Positions 10,283 to 18,300 of a DNA stretch of 64,000 nt are shown piece by piece. This DNA is from Setoptus koraiensis (lineage: Eukaryota; Arthropoda): positions 10,912,001-10,976,000 of the forward strand of contig CM106585.1 in assembly GCA_048013815.1 (NCBI GenBank). Reading direction: 5' to 3'. The first letter of the stretch is position 1, and each line of letters opens with the position of its first letter. The translations under genes and the position numbers were made by a program. The notes under the pieces are model-generated. The model had not been told where the DNA came from. It saw only the letters and a list, made by a program, of their open reading frames with translations, and searched no databases.

Positions 10283-10358
10283 AAACAGCTGTACAAGTGC
10301 GTGTGCCCACAATAAAAATAGCACGCAACAACAAGAAAATTCTTTATTTATTGTACTG
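10283..10358 (+). repeat. 76-bp direct repeat, copy 2
   Basis: Identical to 241-316. Here it abuts the CPPED1 pseudogene and replaces the region that should encode its C-terminus. A (att)n-rich stretch (10395-10450) follows, then DEF8. Confidence 0.85.
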
Positions 10359-10473
10359 ATTAGAGCCATCTCGATGTTCACAATGTTTTCGTCATAATTA
10401 TCATTATTATTAACATCATTATTATTAACATCATTATTATTATCATAATTCAGACAAAAAGCAGCAACAAAGC

Positions 10474-12258
10474 ATGATAGAGTCAAATGTGTCCGACAGT
10501 GATGGCCACACAACTGGCTCTAGCTCATCTATTGCTCTTTATGACCAAGATATTAATTCGGATCTGCCAGATAGCAAGTGGCAATTGCAAGCACTGGAAA
10601 ACAAATACAGGAATCTTATCAAATCCATTGTTAATGGCAGTAGCAAAATATCAACAGTAAAAAAGTCCAATTCGCGAGATGGCGATGATGATGAACAATT
10701 CAATTTGGAGCATTGTCCTAGCTTGTCAAACTCTTCGTCCAGTGAAACAATCAGCAGAAAAGTTGTTACATCACTATCAGATGATGAATTGAAAATAAAA
10801 CTCCTCGACAAATTGTGTCGAATCCAAGTGAAACTAAACGATCTTATTGAACGCGAAGCTTTTTCGTTGGATGAAAATCGAACGGCCGCAAGCAACAACA
10901 ATGGATTATATGCAGGTAATCAATCGAGCATCGGTTCGATAGCTTCCTGTAACGGGCACAAACTCGCCATGTCCGACAGCGATTACCAGCTGGATCCGTT
11001 CAATTTTCTTGCCTCCATCTACAACACCTTACAATATAATGCAGCCACTAATGTGGCATCAACAACAAACAGTGTTAGTACTATCTGCGATTATTGTGGT
11101 AAAAGAATCAACAGATTTGGCTATTCCACACTATCTAGTATAACGTCGGCAGTTATGAGACCACTGGGATCATCATTGAACTCATTGAGGTCAGGATTAT
11201 CAAATGATTTATTGACATGCGAATATTGTCTCTATCAAATACATGAGCATTGTTTTGAGCTGGCCTCTGGAGCCGTTTTTTCGAGCACTGAAAGTGCTTC
11301 GGACAGAAGCCGCAAACAACAGGAGGCCAAAGAGAATACGAGAAGGGGTAGCCTGCAATGTGATCAGCAAAACTCGTTGAATCGTATCAGGCCGTGTCCG
11401 AAGATTATTCTCGATCAATATGATTTACCAAATCATCAATTTATATCTGCCGACCAAGTCATAAACAGTCAGAATAGACCCATAGGACAATACACTAGTG
11501 AATTACTTATAATGAAAATATGTCCCGAAGTCGGCCTACATTCGCAAGATTTTGCTTGTGCAGATTGTGGTGCACACATCAACATTTCTAGTAGCCGTTT
11601 GTGCCATTATGACGGAAGATACTATTGTTTCAAGTGCCATACAGGAGACGAAATGAGTCCAATACCAGCCAGAATAATTAGGAATTGGGATTTTACACCT
11701 AAAGCTGTGTGTCGGACATCGTGGCATAAGATTTGTTTTATCAGAAACAAGCCAATATTGTTCAATTTATTCGAAATGAACTCAATGCTCTACGGATTTA
11801 TTGATAGATTGATTGATATCAAACAAGTAAGAGAGAGTCTTAAGTCAATGCTCAATTATCTGAAATTCTGTGGTCAACCTCAGAGGCCTAAACTATCGTC
11901 AGTGCCAGCTCATTTCCTAAATGATGATCTTATCAAATATTACAGTTTGAATGACTTATTAAATATCCAACAAGTCTACGAGTCATTATGTTCGCTACAA
12001 GCAACATTGGAGCAGCACATTGTGAAATCCTGTGAATCTTGTCGAGGCAAAGGATTCTTCTGTGAAATGTGTAAAGACGAAGAGGATATACTATTCCCTT
12101 TTTCGCACAATGCCTTAAGTTGTAATAAATGCAGCGCGGTTTATCATAAGAATTGTTATAACAGGAAGAAAAAGAATTGTCCTAAATGTATCAGACTGAA
12201 GAGAAAGGAAGAACAGTCAGAAATGCCTCCAGCTACCACCCATTTTGTTGAGAGTTGA
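10474..12258 (+). CDS. DEF8: DEF8 homologue (Rubicon/PLEKHM1 family, Rubicon-homology domain)
   Basis: A single-exon frame of 594 residues starting at the ATG in aagcatgatag. Residues about 200-260 form a C1-like zinc-binding region (ICDYCGKR, then LLTCEYCLYQIHEHCFE). The C-terminal half is the Rubicon-homology zinc domain: MKICPEVGLHSQDFACADC, YYCFKCH, IPARIIRNWDF, YSLNDLLNIQQVYESL, CESCRGKGFFCEMC and SAVYHKNCY with CPKC. The ICPExGLxSQD segment matches DEF8 better than Rubicon or PLEKHM1. Family members bind Rab7 and regulate late endosome/lysosome positioning and autophagy; DEF8 works with PLEKHM1 at lysosomes. The N-terminus (1-195) is Ser-rich and poorly conserved. No intron was seen, unusual for this gene. 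Its 3' end is duplicated at 14080-14164. Confidence 0.9.
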   Translation: MIESNVSDSDGHTTGSSSSIALYDQDINSDLPDSKWQLQALENKYRNLIKSIVNGSSKISTVKKSNSRDGDDDEQFNLEHCPSLSNSSSSETISRKVVTSLSDDELKIKLLDKLCRIQVKLNDLIEREAFSLDENRTAASNNNGLYAGNQSSIGSIASCNGHKLAMSDSDYQLDPFNFLASIYNTLQYNAATNVASTTNSVSTICDYCGKRINRFGYSTLSSITSAVMRPLGSSLNSLRSGLSNDLLTCEYCLYQIHEHCFELASGAVFSSTESASDRSRKQQEAKENTRRGSLQCDQQNSLNRIRPCPKIILDQYDLPNHQFISADQVINSQNRPIGQYTSELLIMKICPEVGLHSQDFACADCGAHINISSSRLCHYDGRYYCFKCHTGDEMSPIPARIIRNWDFTPKAVCRTSWHKICFIRNKPILFNLFEMNSMLYGFIDRLIDIKQVRESLKSMLNYLKFCGQPQRPKLSSVPAHFLNDDLIKYYSLNDLLNIQQVYESLCSLQATLEQHIVKSCESCRGKGFFCEMCKDEEDILFPFSHNALSCNKCSAVYHKNCYNRKKKNCPKCIRLKRKEEQSEMPPATTHFVES

Positions 12259-12321
12259 GTTGCATGGTGGGATCCTTTGAATTTAAATGTGTTACAATAC
12301 TGATAATATATTATTGGCAAT
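12238..12321 (+). repeat. DEF8 3'-end segment, copy 1
   Basis: The last DEF8 codons plus about 65 bp of 3' flank recur at 14080-14164 with only a few changes; both contain cccatttt, aatttaaatgtg and the run acaatactgataatatatta. The second copy ends exactly at the SKP1 start codon. Confidence 0.8.
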
Positions 12322-12597
12322 TTGTCAGCGGCGCAGGGGCTAACAAGCAGTAAGCATTAGAGTGAGATGGTTTTGTTTGTTATGGCACATTAATTTGGTT
12401 CAGTGCTTCGTTGACCGCGAGGCGGCAGCAACGTAAAATACCGCAGTGTGAACATGTGTTGTACAAAAACATGTGTTACAAGATCATTTTTAGAGGTTTG
12501 AGCTGACTGTGCAATCTCACCTTGAGTTCCAAGATTGAAATGTTTTATTCTTAGTTATGAGTAGTGCGATAAAAATTTGCGAGTGACTTGATTACCG
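12259..12597. other. DEF8-GTF3C6 spacer
   Basis: Holds the DEF8 3' flank and the promoter side of GTF3C6. No canonical AATAAA or TATA box was seen and no further gene is present. Confidence 0.5.
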
Positions 12598-13048
12598 ATG
12601 TCTATCGACAGAAATACAGATATCACCAGTGAAGATACACATGGAACTTGTTATGAGGACATCGACGAAGAAGAATGCGATGAAATTGTAATCGAATTTG
12701 AGGGAAATTTCGACATAACAAGTGTAGACAACAAGAACTTTAAATTCCTCGTAAGTTTTCTTTTTACGTAACTTCACAGATCTTATAACTTTTGAATCTC
12801 GCTTACATATTTGTGTTTGATTGTGATCATCCTCTCAGGGCTTGGATACAGATGAACCAATATTACAGATAGGCCAAACATTCTACAAGGCTAATTTTCA
12901 CAATACTATTGGAACAAGCCTAATTTTCGAATGTGACAAAGAGCAGAGACTCAAATACCTCACCAAGTCTGATAAGAAAATTATAATGAAAAGAGTGTTC
13001 CTGAAGCCCAAGGAAGATCGACAGTCTAAACAGGAAGAATCTCACTAA
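12598..13048 (+). CDS. GTF3C6: TFIIIC subunit 6 homologue
   Basis: Two exons: 12598-12750 and 12839-13048, phase 0, with donor gtaagt and acceptor ctctcag, giving about 120 residues. The acidic N-terminus leads into the TFIIIC_sub6 motif: EIVIEFEGNFDI, then GLDTDEPILQIGQTFYKANF and TIGTSLIFE. This matches human GTF3C6 (VLGIDTERPILQV, DTLGTCVIFE). The protein is shorter than the human one (213 residues), lacking its long C-terminal tail. TFIIIC binds internal promoters of tRNA genes and recruits TFIIIB for RNA polymerase III in the nucleus. The stop codon lies only 11 nt before the NDUFAF8 ATG, so the two genes probably share a transcript. A decayed copy of its 3' end lies at 13321-13420. Confidence 0.88.
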
Positions 13049-13059
13049 ATTTGTGTATT

Positions 13060-13233
13060 ATGACTGCAACCAAACTTCGTCAGAGGTATCCCCCTGCCTT
13101 TAAACGGTGTATGTCGGAGGCCATCGAGTACGGTCGCTGCGTTTCGGCTGCCTTAGATCTGAAACATAAAGTCTGCGATAAGGAGTTTATAGCGCTCAAA
13201 AAATGTTTTCTCAAAGCAGTAGGATCCAAGTAG
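13060..13233 (+). CDS. NDUFAF8: NDUFAF8-like twin CX9C protein
   Basis: A 57-residue frame from the ATG at 13060 (an in-frame TTG at 13051 is less likely). Two CX9C pairs are clear: C-MSEAIEYGR-C and C-DKEFIALKK-C. Human NDUFAF8 (C17orf89) has the same spacing and a similar AxYGRC / FxALxxCF pattern. Twin CX9C proteins are imported into the mitochondrial intermembrane space and oxidised by Mia40. NDUFAF8 partners NDUFAF5 in complex I assembly. The gene starts 11 nt after GTF3C6 ends, leaving no room for its own promoter, which suggests a dicistronic mRNA. A tandem decayed copy lies about 370 bp downstream. Confidence 0.85.
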   Translation: MTATKLRQRYPPAFKRCMSEAIEYGRCVSAALDLKHKVCDKEFIALKKCFLKAVGSK

Positions 13234-13273
13234 TTGAAATGAAATAGAAGAATACGTAAAGATATTGTCGCAA

Positions 13274-13317
13274 ATACTTTTCCTTGCACCATTCGTTTTC
13301 ACGCTTAACATCCGCCA
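13274..13317 (-). pseudogene. SKP1 C-terminus fragment
   Basis: Read on the minus strand this encodes [13 protein letters not shown], nearly the last 14 codons of the SKP1 gene at 13594-14085. It is the junction end of a tandem duplication whose second copy begins at 13321. Confidence 0.8.
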
Positions 13318-13320
13318 TAG

Positions 13321-13590
13321 AGACTCAAAGGCCTGACCGAGTCAGATCAGAAAATTATAATAAAACCAAAGAAAAATCGACAAAGTAAACGGAAACAGGA
13401 ACAATCTCACTAGATTTGTTTATTATGACTTCGACCAAACTTAAACAGAGGTATCCTCCTACCTTTAAACGGTGTTTGCGAGAAGCCATTGAGTCGGTGC
13501 GTTTCGGCTGCCATAGATCTGAAACTTAGTCTTCGACAAAGAGTTTATAGCGCTCAAGAAATGTTTTCTCAAGGCAGTGGGATATTGTTT
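13321..13590 (+). pseudogene. Decayed tandem copy of GTF3C6 3' end plus NDUFAF8
   Basis: The sequence repeats 12947-13233: agactcaaa, then GTF3C6's last codons, the conserved 11-nt gap after the stop, then an NDUFAF8-like frame beginning atgacttcgaccaaactt. The NDUFAF8 part keeps recognisable segments (QRYPPTFKRC, CVSAAIDLKL) but is frameshifted after EAIES and loses one Cys spacing, so it is not functional. Together with the SKP1 fragment it defines a tandem duplication of about 370 bp. Confidence 0.85.
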
Positions 13591-13593
13591 CAA

Positions 13594-14085
13594 CTACTTT
13601 TCCTCACACCATTCGTTTTCTCGTTTTACATCCGCCTCCTCTTCAGGAGTGAAGTCATTCTGGATGTTGAATGTCCTTCTGATTTCTTCGGGATACTTTC
13701 CCTTTATCTGGTTGGCAACTGTTTTACATGCCGAATCTAGTAAACCCTCTATTCCTAAGTAGTTTGCTGCTAATAACAGTTCAAAGAGAGTTCCTTGATC
13801 CACTTTGAGAAAATCGACGTCCCAGGCGCTTATATCATCTGTGCGCTTTTCTCTGGCCTCGTCATCGTCCCGATTTGTGGCGTCGTCTTTGTGGTAAGTG
13901 GCCCACTGTATCACTCGCTTCAAAATGGCGCCGGTAACGTTCTGGAGAGGTATGGGATCGTCCTCATCGCTTTGAACATCAATTTGGTCCATCATAGTTT
14001 TTATCGTTGTCGAGGCCGCAATAATGTCTCTCTCGACATCAAATACCTCACCATCTGCACTTTGTAATTTTATTGTGAGACCCAT
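13594..14085 (-). CDS. SKP1: SKP1 homologue, SCF ubiquitin ligase adaptor
   Basis: A single-exon minus-strand frame of 163 residues, the usual SKP1 length. The N-terminal BTB/POZ fold starts with [18 protein letters not shown] and includes [19 protein letters not shown]. The linker holds [20 protein letters not shown]. The C-terminal F-box-binding tail reads [23 protein letters not shown]1 bridges Cul1 and F-box proteins in SCF E3 ligases in nucleus and cytoplasm. It lies in the second unit of a tandem duplication, which left a SKP1 tail fragment at 13274-13317. Its 5' flank (14086-14164) derives from DEF8 3' sequence. It could be a retrocopy, since no intron is seen. Confidence 0.92.
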   Translation of the reverse strand: MGLTIKLQSADGEVFDVERDIIAASTTIKTMMDQIDVQSDEDDPIPLQNVTGAILKRVIQWATYHKDDATNRDDDEAREKRTDDISAWDVDFLKVDQGTLFELLLAANYLGIEGLLDSACKTVANQIKGKYPEEIRRTFNIQNDFTPEEEADVKRENEWCEEK

Positions 14086-14164
14086 TTTCTTGAGAATTCA
14101 GTTGCTTGGTGGGATCTTTTTAATTTAAATGTGTGACAATACTGATAATATATTATTGGCAATT
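14080..14164 (+). repeat. DEF8 3'-end segment, copy 2 (SKP1 5' flank)
   Basis: Duplicate of 12238-12321. Its left edge coincides with the SKP1 initiator, so SKP1's immediate 5' flank is antisense DEF8 3' sequence. Confidence 0.8.
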
Positions 14165-14254
14165 TTATTTACTGTTTGCGTATATTTATTTATTTCGTTG
14201 ATATCGAGAAAGAAATGATTGACTGTGATACATCCTCCTTAGAAAATATTTCTA

Positions 14255-14457
14255 CGGGAAGATGAAAATGCCAACCGTCTCTGCGCAGAACTGAGCGGCA
14301 AATTTGATTCACAGTCCTTTGAATCAAAGGCTTTGATATTTCAAGTAATTCTCTTGAAAGAGGTTGGCTCTTCAAAATCAAGCCAGAAGACGAGAAAGAG
14401 CTGGATAAACTCATGAATGAAACACAATATGGTACCTATTCAGATCTGAAAAGATGA
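14255..14457 (+). pseudogene. Glycine cleavage H protein (GCSH) relic
   Basis: The C-terminal half of GCSH is recognisable in two frames: ENANRLCAELSGKFDSQS then SFESKALI in one, and SNSLERGWLFKIKPEDEKEL followed by DKLMNETQYGTYSDLKR and a stop in the other. GCSH proteins have the same ERGWL(F/I)K(I/V) and ELDxLM segments near their end. A frameshift separates the halves near 14335, and the N-terminal part with the lipoylated Lys is absent. It is a truncated pseudogene of the mitochondrial glycine cleavage carrier. Confidence 0.75.
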
Positions 14458-14964
14458 ATTACAATTGAGCTACATTTGCATACTGTATAGAGTGAGGGCC
14501 CATCGAAAATATTTTGGTCCATCACACTCCCGCTTCGATTTAAAACTGGCGCATAGAATAAAGTAAAATTCATCCTATTGTATTCCGATCGGCTGTGAGA
14601 TGAAAAGACAATTCGTTCACGTTCACGTATTATTATTAGATTCATTAGCTATCATTGCACACCCGATATTATCCTACTCCAACCAGGATTTCTCTTCCCG
14701 TCCGCCACACGCACCAGTATACCGAACCACTTTATCACCTTCAAAGAATGTCAAACTTTTAGATCTCATGACAATTGTGTCTTGAGGAGAAGTCCACCCA
14801 ATTGTCCCGAACGACCATGTATACTACTGATTACAACTACTCTAGAAAATCTGGATAAGAAGGTCGAATGCGTTATCAAATATCAGTGAACAAAATTATC
14901 GATTATCGCTAAAATTTATCGTGATCCGATCTTAATTTACTTTCTATTTTCAGTATAGCACATT
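14458..14964. other. TMEM184 upstream region with probable 5' UTR intron end
   Basis: No coding sequence is supported. A strong acceptor (actttctattttcag, ending at 14953) lies just before the TMEM184 ATG, so the gene probably has a non-coding first exon within or upstream of this stretch. Confidence 0.5.
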
Positions 14965-16065
14965 ATGGATTCTTGGTCATCAGTTGCAGCAGTATTTGTT
15001 GTGCTAGCTTTATTGTCATCATTTTGGGAAATAACCAATCATTTAATATACTTCAATAAGCCATATCTACAAAAATACATCGTAAGAATACTATGGATGG
15101 TACCCATCTATTCATTGAATGCCTGGGTGGCAATGACTCTTCCTAAACTCGGAGTATACCTAGACATTATGCGCGAATGTTACGAAGCCTTTGTTATCTA
15201 CAGTTTCATGAAATACCTATTGAACTATCTCCATTATGACACAAGTTTACAAAATTATATTGATTTTAAACCAGGAGTTAAGCATCTGTTTCCGTTGTGT
15301 TTCTTGAAACCATGCCCAGGTGGAAGACTTTTCTTAATAAGATGTCGCCATGGCATACTACAATATACAGTTATTAGGCCACTTACCACCTTCTTGGCTG
15401 TTATTAGTCAATTGATTGGTATCTATGGCGAAGGAAACTATAACCCATTTGCATTTAACACTTATCCGTACTTACTACTAGTCAACAATATCTCGCAGAT
15501 AACTGCCATGTATTGCTTGGTGATATTTTATACGGGATACAAAAGAGACCTACAGCCAATGAATCCACTTCCTAAATTTTTGTGCATAAAATTGGTAGTG
15601 TTTTTCTCATTCTTTCAGTCTGTCGTCATATCTGGATTGATAGAGTTACAATACTTCAAGACTTTCATGGACTCACTATTTTCCACCACCACTGACGACC
15701 CACTGGCTGTAGCTAGAAAACTTCAAGACTTTCTCATCTGTATTGAAATGTTGTTTGCATCTATCGCGCATCATTTTGCTTACTCACACAAACCTTACGT
15801 CGACCCAGATTCAGAAAATAATGAATCATGTTGTTTAGCATTTGTCAGAACTTTGGATTTGAGTGATGAAAGGAATGACGTCTCCGATCATCTTTATCAA
15901 GCACTTTTAAAAGTTAAGAATTCCTTCAAATTCCGAGATAGATCCTCGGCGCCGACTGTGATGATATCGGACTTCACCGATCCAGAATACACACCTTTAG
16001 TCAACCTGAATCCACATGCAAGTTCATCGACAAAGAGTTACGAAGCTTTGCCCAGCGTTATTTGA
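14965..16065 (+). CDS. TMEM184 family multipass membrane protein
   Basis: 366 residues in one exon, starting at the ATG after an apparent 5' UTR acceptor. It belongs to the OST-alpha/TMEM184 family: hydrophobic helices at the N-terminus (VAAVFVVLALLSSFW), the family segment LQKYIVRILWMVPIYSLNAW, REcYEAFVIYSFMKYLLNYL, a Cys/Pro-rich loop (CFLKPCPGGRLF), and RCRHGILQYTVIRPLTT. Later come KFLCIKLVVFFSFFQSVVIS and LICIEMLFASIAHHFAYSH. About seven membrane segments are expected, with a hydrophilic C-terminal tail of about 80 residues. It is closest to TMEM184C. Function is poorly known; relatives are linked to organic solute transport and vesicle traffic. Confidence 0.9.
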   Translation: MDSWSSVAAVFVVLALLSSFWEITNHLIYFNKPYLQKYIVRILWMVPIYSLNAWVAMTLPKLGVYLDIMRECYEAFVIYSFMKYLLNYLHYDTSLQNYIDFKPGVKHLFPLCFLKPCPGGRLFLIRCRHGILQYTVIRPLTTFLAVISQLIGIYGEGNYNPFAFNTYPYLLLVNNISQITAMYCLVIFYTGYKRDLQPMNPLPKFLCIKLVVFFSFFQSVVISGLIELQYFKTFMDSLFSTTTDDPLAVARKLQDFLICIEMLFASIAHHFAYSHKPYVDPDSENNESCCLAFVRTLDLSDERNDVSDHLYQALLKVKNSFKFRDRSSAPTVMISDFTDPEYTPLVNLNPHASSSTKSYEALPSVI

Positions 16066-16827
16066 GTTCTTCATCTGTTCAGTTTTCAACTACAACTATT
16101 TGAGTGAGAGGAGTCGATGTGTGTAGATGTTGCAACTCGAATCAGCTATGCAAACGATTATCTTCAAAATGATTGAATTTTACTAATTTCTGCCTATGTC
16201 TTTGTTGGTAGTCTTATAGGATGTAATGACTAATAAAAACAAGTTCCTAACGTCAAATCATCTATCGATCTATGACGCATAGCATAACATCTCGCAGAAT
16301 AGAGTCCGAGGATAGAACTATCGAATATCGGATTCTATGTGATTGTTGTGTCTGATTATTCATTTTCTCATACCATCGGAGGCTGCATAATTATCCATCC
16401 AAAGACTTTTTGTATATCGAGTTCCAAAGATTCCAAAGACACCGGACAGGTAGGGCCAGTTTAATTATGGCACCATGGTGTCTGTTGTCTAGACAATTTT
16501 TTTCCGATTGGTAAGGTGTAAGAGAGTTTTCTATATTTAGGTTAACTCGGCATCATCACGAATAGAAATAGATATTTTATTTTTCTCTCTCTCTCTCTCA
16601 TCCCTCAAGTGCGAGTCCGATTTTCGCAAGTTCTTGCTAACACTTGTATTCTTATCACAGGGCTAACCGTGGATAACGAACAATAATGAAAACCGAGACT
16701 TGAATCACTTGGATGCTTAGAACGAGTCCTCCTTCATTATCATAACATAAAAGTCGCTTCCATCTGTGAACACCATAAAATATTCGATCTAATTATCGGA
16801 TACATTAAGAAAGTGTATAATAATACG
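16066..16827. other. TMEM184-UGT spacer
   Basis: No gene seen. A (tc)n run lies at 16580-16600. The UGT promoter must be here, but no clear TATA box was found. Confidence 0.5.
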
Positions 16828-18300
16828 ATGACGGAGCAAGCATTCAGGAACGAAACAAATGATGGTGCTCGAACAAAAAAGATGCTTTTTGCATTCTTTC
16901 CAGCTGAGGGCCACGGTCACATCAATCCGGCAATTAGCATGGCAAACGAGCTCAGAAAAAGAGGTCACGGCACGGTGTTCTTGTGTATCAGCGATATTGG
17001 TTCAGTAGATAATCACCATGTGATTTGTTTACAGCAATTGAGACAACAGGCAAACAGTAACTCAACTGAGGACTCTCAAGAGATCAGTGAGGCAGACCGA
17101 AGAATGGCAAAACAAATGCAAAATGTTGCTTATGGAACCAAGAGCCGATACGAAATTCTCATTGATTTGTATCAGAATTGGGGCCGTCTCACAGATCAAC
17201 TCTCAGATCCTATTTGGAATCAACTGCTCAGGGATGCCATCATTGATTTGAAACCTGATGTTGTTATTGTAGACCATTCTTTTGTTATACCTGCAATAAT
17301 GACACCATCTTACAAGCAAAAATGGGTCAAGGTGCACTCAGCTAATCCTCTGAGATTATATGGACAAATCCGGCCAGACTTATTCCCGGCTCCTTATCTA
17401 GGTGTGTCTGTCAGTTGTTCTACTAAAGCTGAAAGAGCACTTAGTTGGCATCAATACCATACTGCTTCGAAGCCCATACTTCCGCTTGCGAAGCATCTCG
17501 CTGACGCGGCTCAATTGGATTTGTCAGACTTGAGCTATATGATGCCCGATTCACCTTATCTGAATCTCTATACATATCCAAGCGAATTGGACTATAATCA
17601 AGAGTTGGGTCACCCGTTAGAAGGCTGGGTCCGCATTCAGTGCATGAACAGACCAAAGCAAGAGATAAAAAACATACTTGATAACCGTGACAGATCAACG
17701 AAAATGTCACTGTTGCAATCACTTGATATACCTGAGGAGTTACGTGATTTTGTCAAGTTGTCGCTCGAACCAAAACCAGCTGAAGACGATAAGAAATTGA
17801 TATTTTTGTCGCTCGGCACAATTGCATGTATGGACGTAGCAATGATGGAGCGGATGGTCAGATTATTGGCCGGCACGCCATATCAGATCATTGTTTCCAA
17901 AGGTGCTAAACACAATGAATTTAGTTTGGCATCGAACATGTGGGGCGCCAAGCATGTGCCTCAGAGAGAGATTTTGCTATTGGTTGATCTGGTTATTACA
18001 CATGGCGGCAATAATACAATAACTGAATGTCTCTACTCTGGTGTTTCGTCCATAATAGTATGCCCAATGTTTTGCGATCAATTTGATAACGCAGTGCGAA
18101 TGGAAGAGAAACATTTGGCTGCCACTGTGGATCTAAGCCATCCTGAATCGGATCAATTGTTGCTCGATACCATAGAGAAAGCGCTGGTGGACAACGTGAT
18201 GAAAGACAATATCAATAGAGTTAGTAACGAAATGCGTCAACCAAATGAGGGCCCAGAAAAAGCTGCTGAACTCATTGAAAAATTGGCATCGATAGATTGA
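16828..18300 (+). CDS. UDP-glycosyltransferase, bacterial/mite type without membrane anchor
   Basis: 490 residues in one exon; the ATG at 16828 is preferred over an upstream in-frame GTG. GT1-family, GT-B fold. The N-terminal acceptor domain has FFPAEGHGHINPAISMANEL, including the catalytic-type His, and VVIVDHSF. The C-terminal UDP-sugar site reads LVITHGGNNTITECLYSGVS, then IIVCPMFCDQFDNAVRMEE. There is no signal peptide and no C-terminal transmembrane segment or KKxx-type tail, unlike the ER-bound UGTs of insects and vertebrates. Spider-mite UGTs of this layout are known and attributed to transfer from bacteria. Likely role: cytosolic conjugation of xenobiotics or plant toxins with glucose. 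It stands alone here. A poly(A) signal lies 327 bp downstream. Confidence 0.88.
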   Translation: MTEQAFRNETNDGARTKKMLFAFFPAEGHGHINPAISMANELRKRGHGTVFLCISDIGSVDNHHVICLQQLRQQANSNSTEDSQEISEADRRMAKQMQNVAYGTKSRYEILIDLYQNWGRLTDQLSDPIWNQLLRDAIIDLKPDVVIVDHSFVIPAIMTPSYKQKWVKVHSANPLRLYGQIRPDLFPAPYLGVSVSCSTKAERALSWHQYHTASKPILPLAKHLADAAQLDLSDLSYMMPDSPYLNLYTYPSELDYNQELGHPLEGWVRIQCMNRPKQEIKNILDNRDRSTKMSLLQSLDIPEELRDFVKLSLEPKPAEDDKKLIFLSLGTIACMDVAMMERMVRLLAGTPYQIIVSKGAKHNEFSLASNMWGAKHVPQREILLLVDLVITHGGNNTITECLYSGVSSIIVCPMFCDQFDNAVRMEEKHLAATVDLSHPESDQLLLDTIEKALVDNVMKDNINRVSNEMRQPNEGPEKAAELIEKLASID

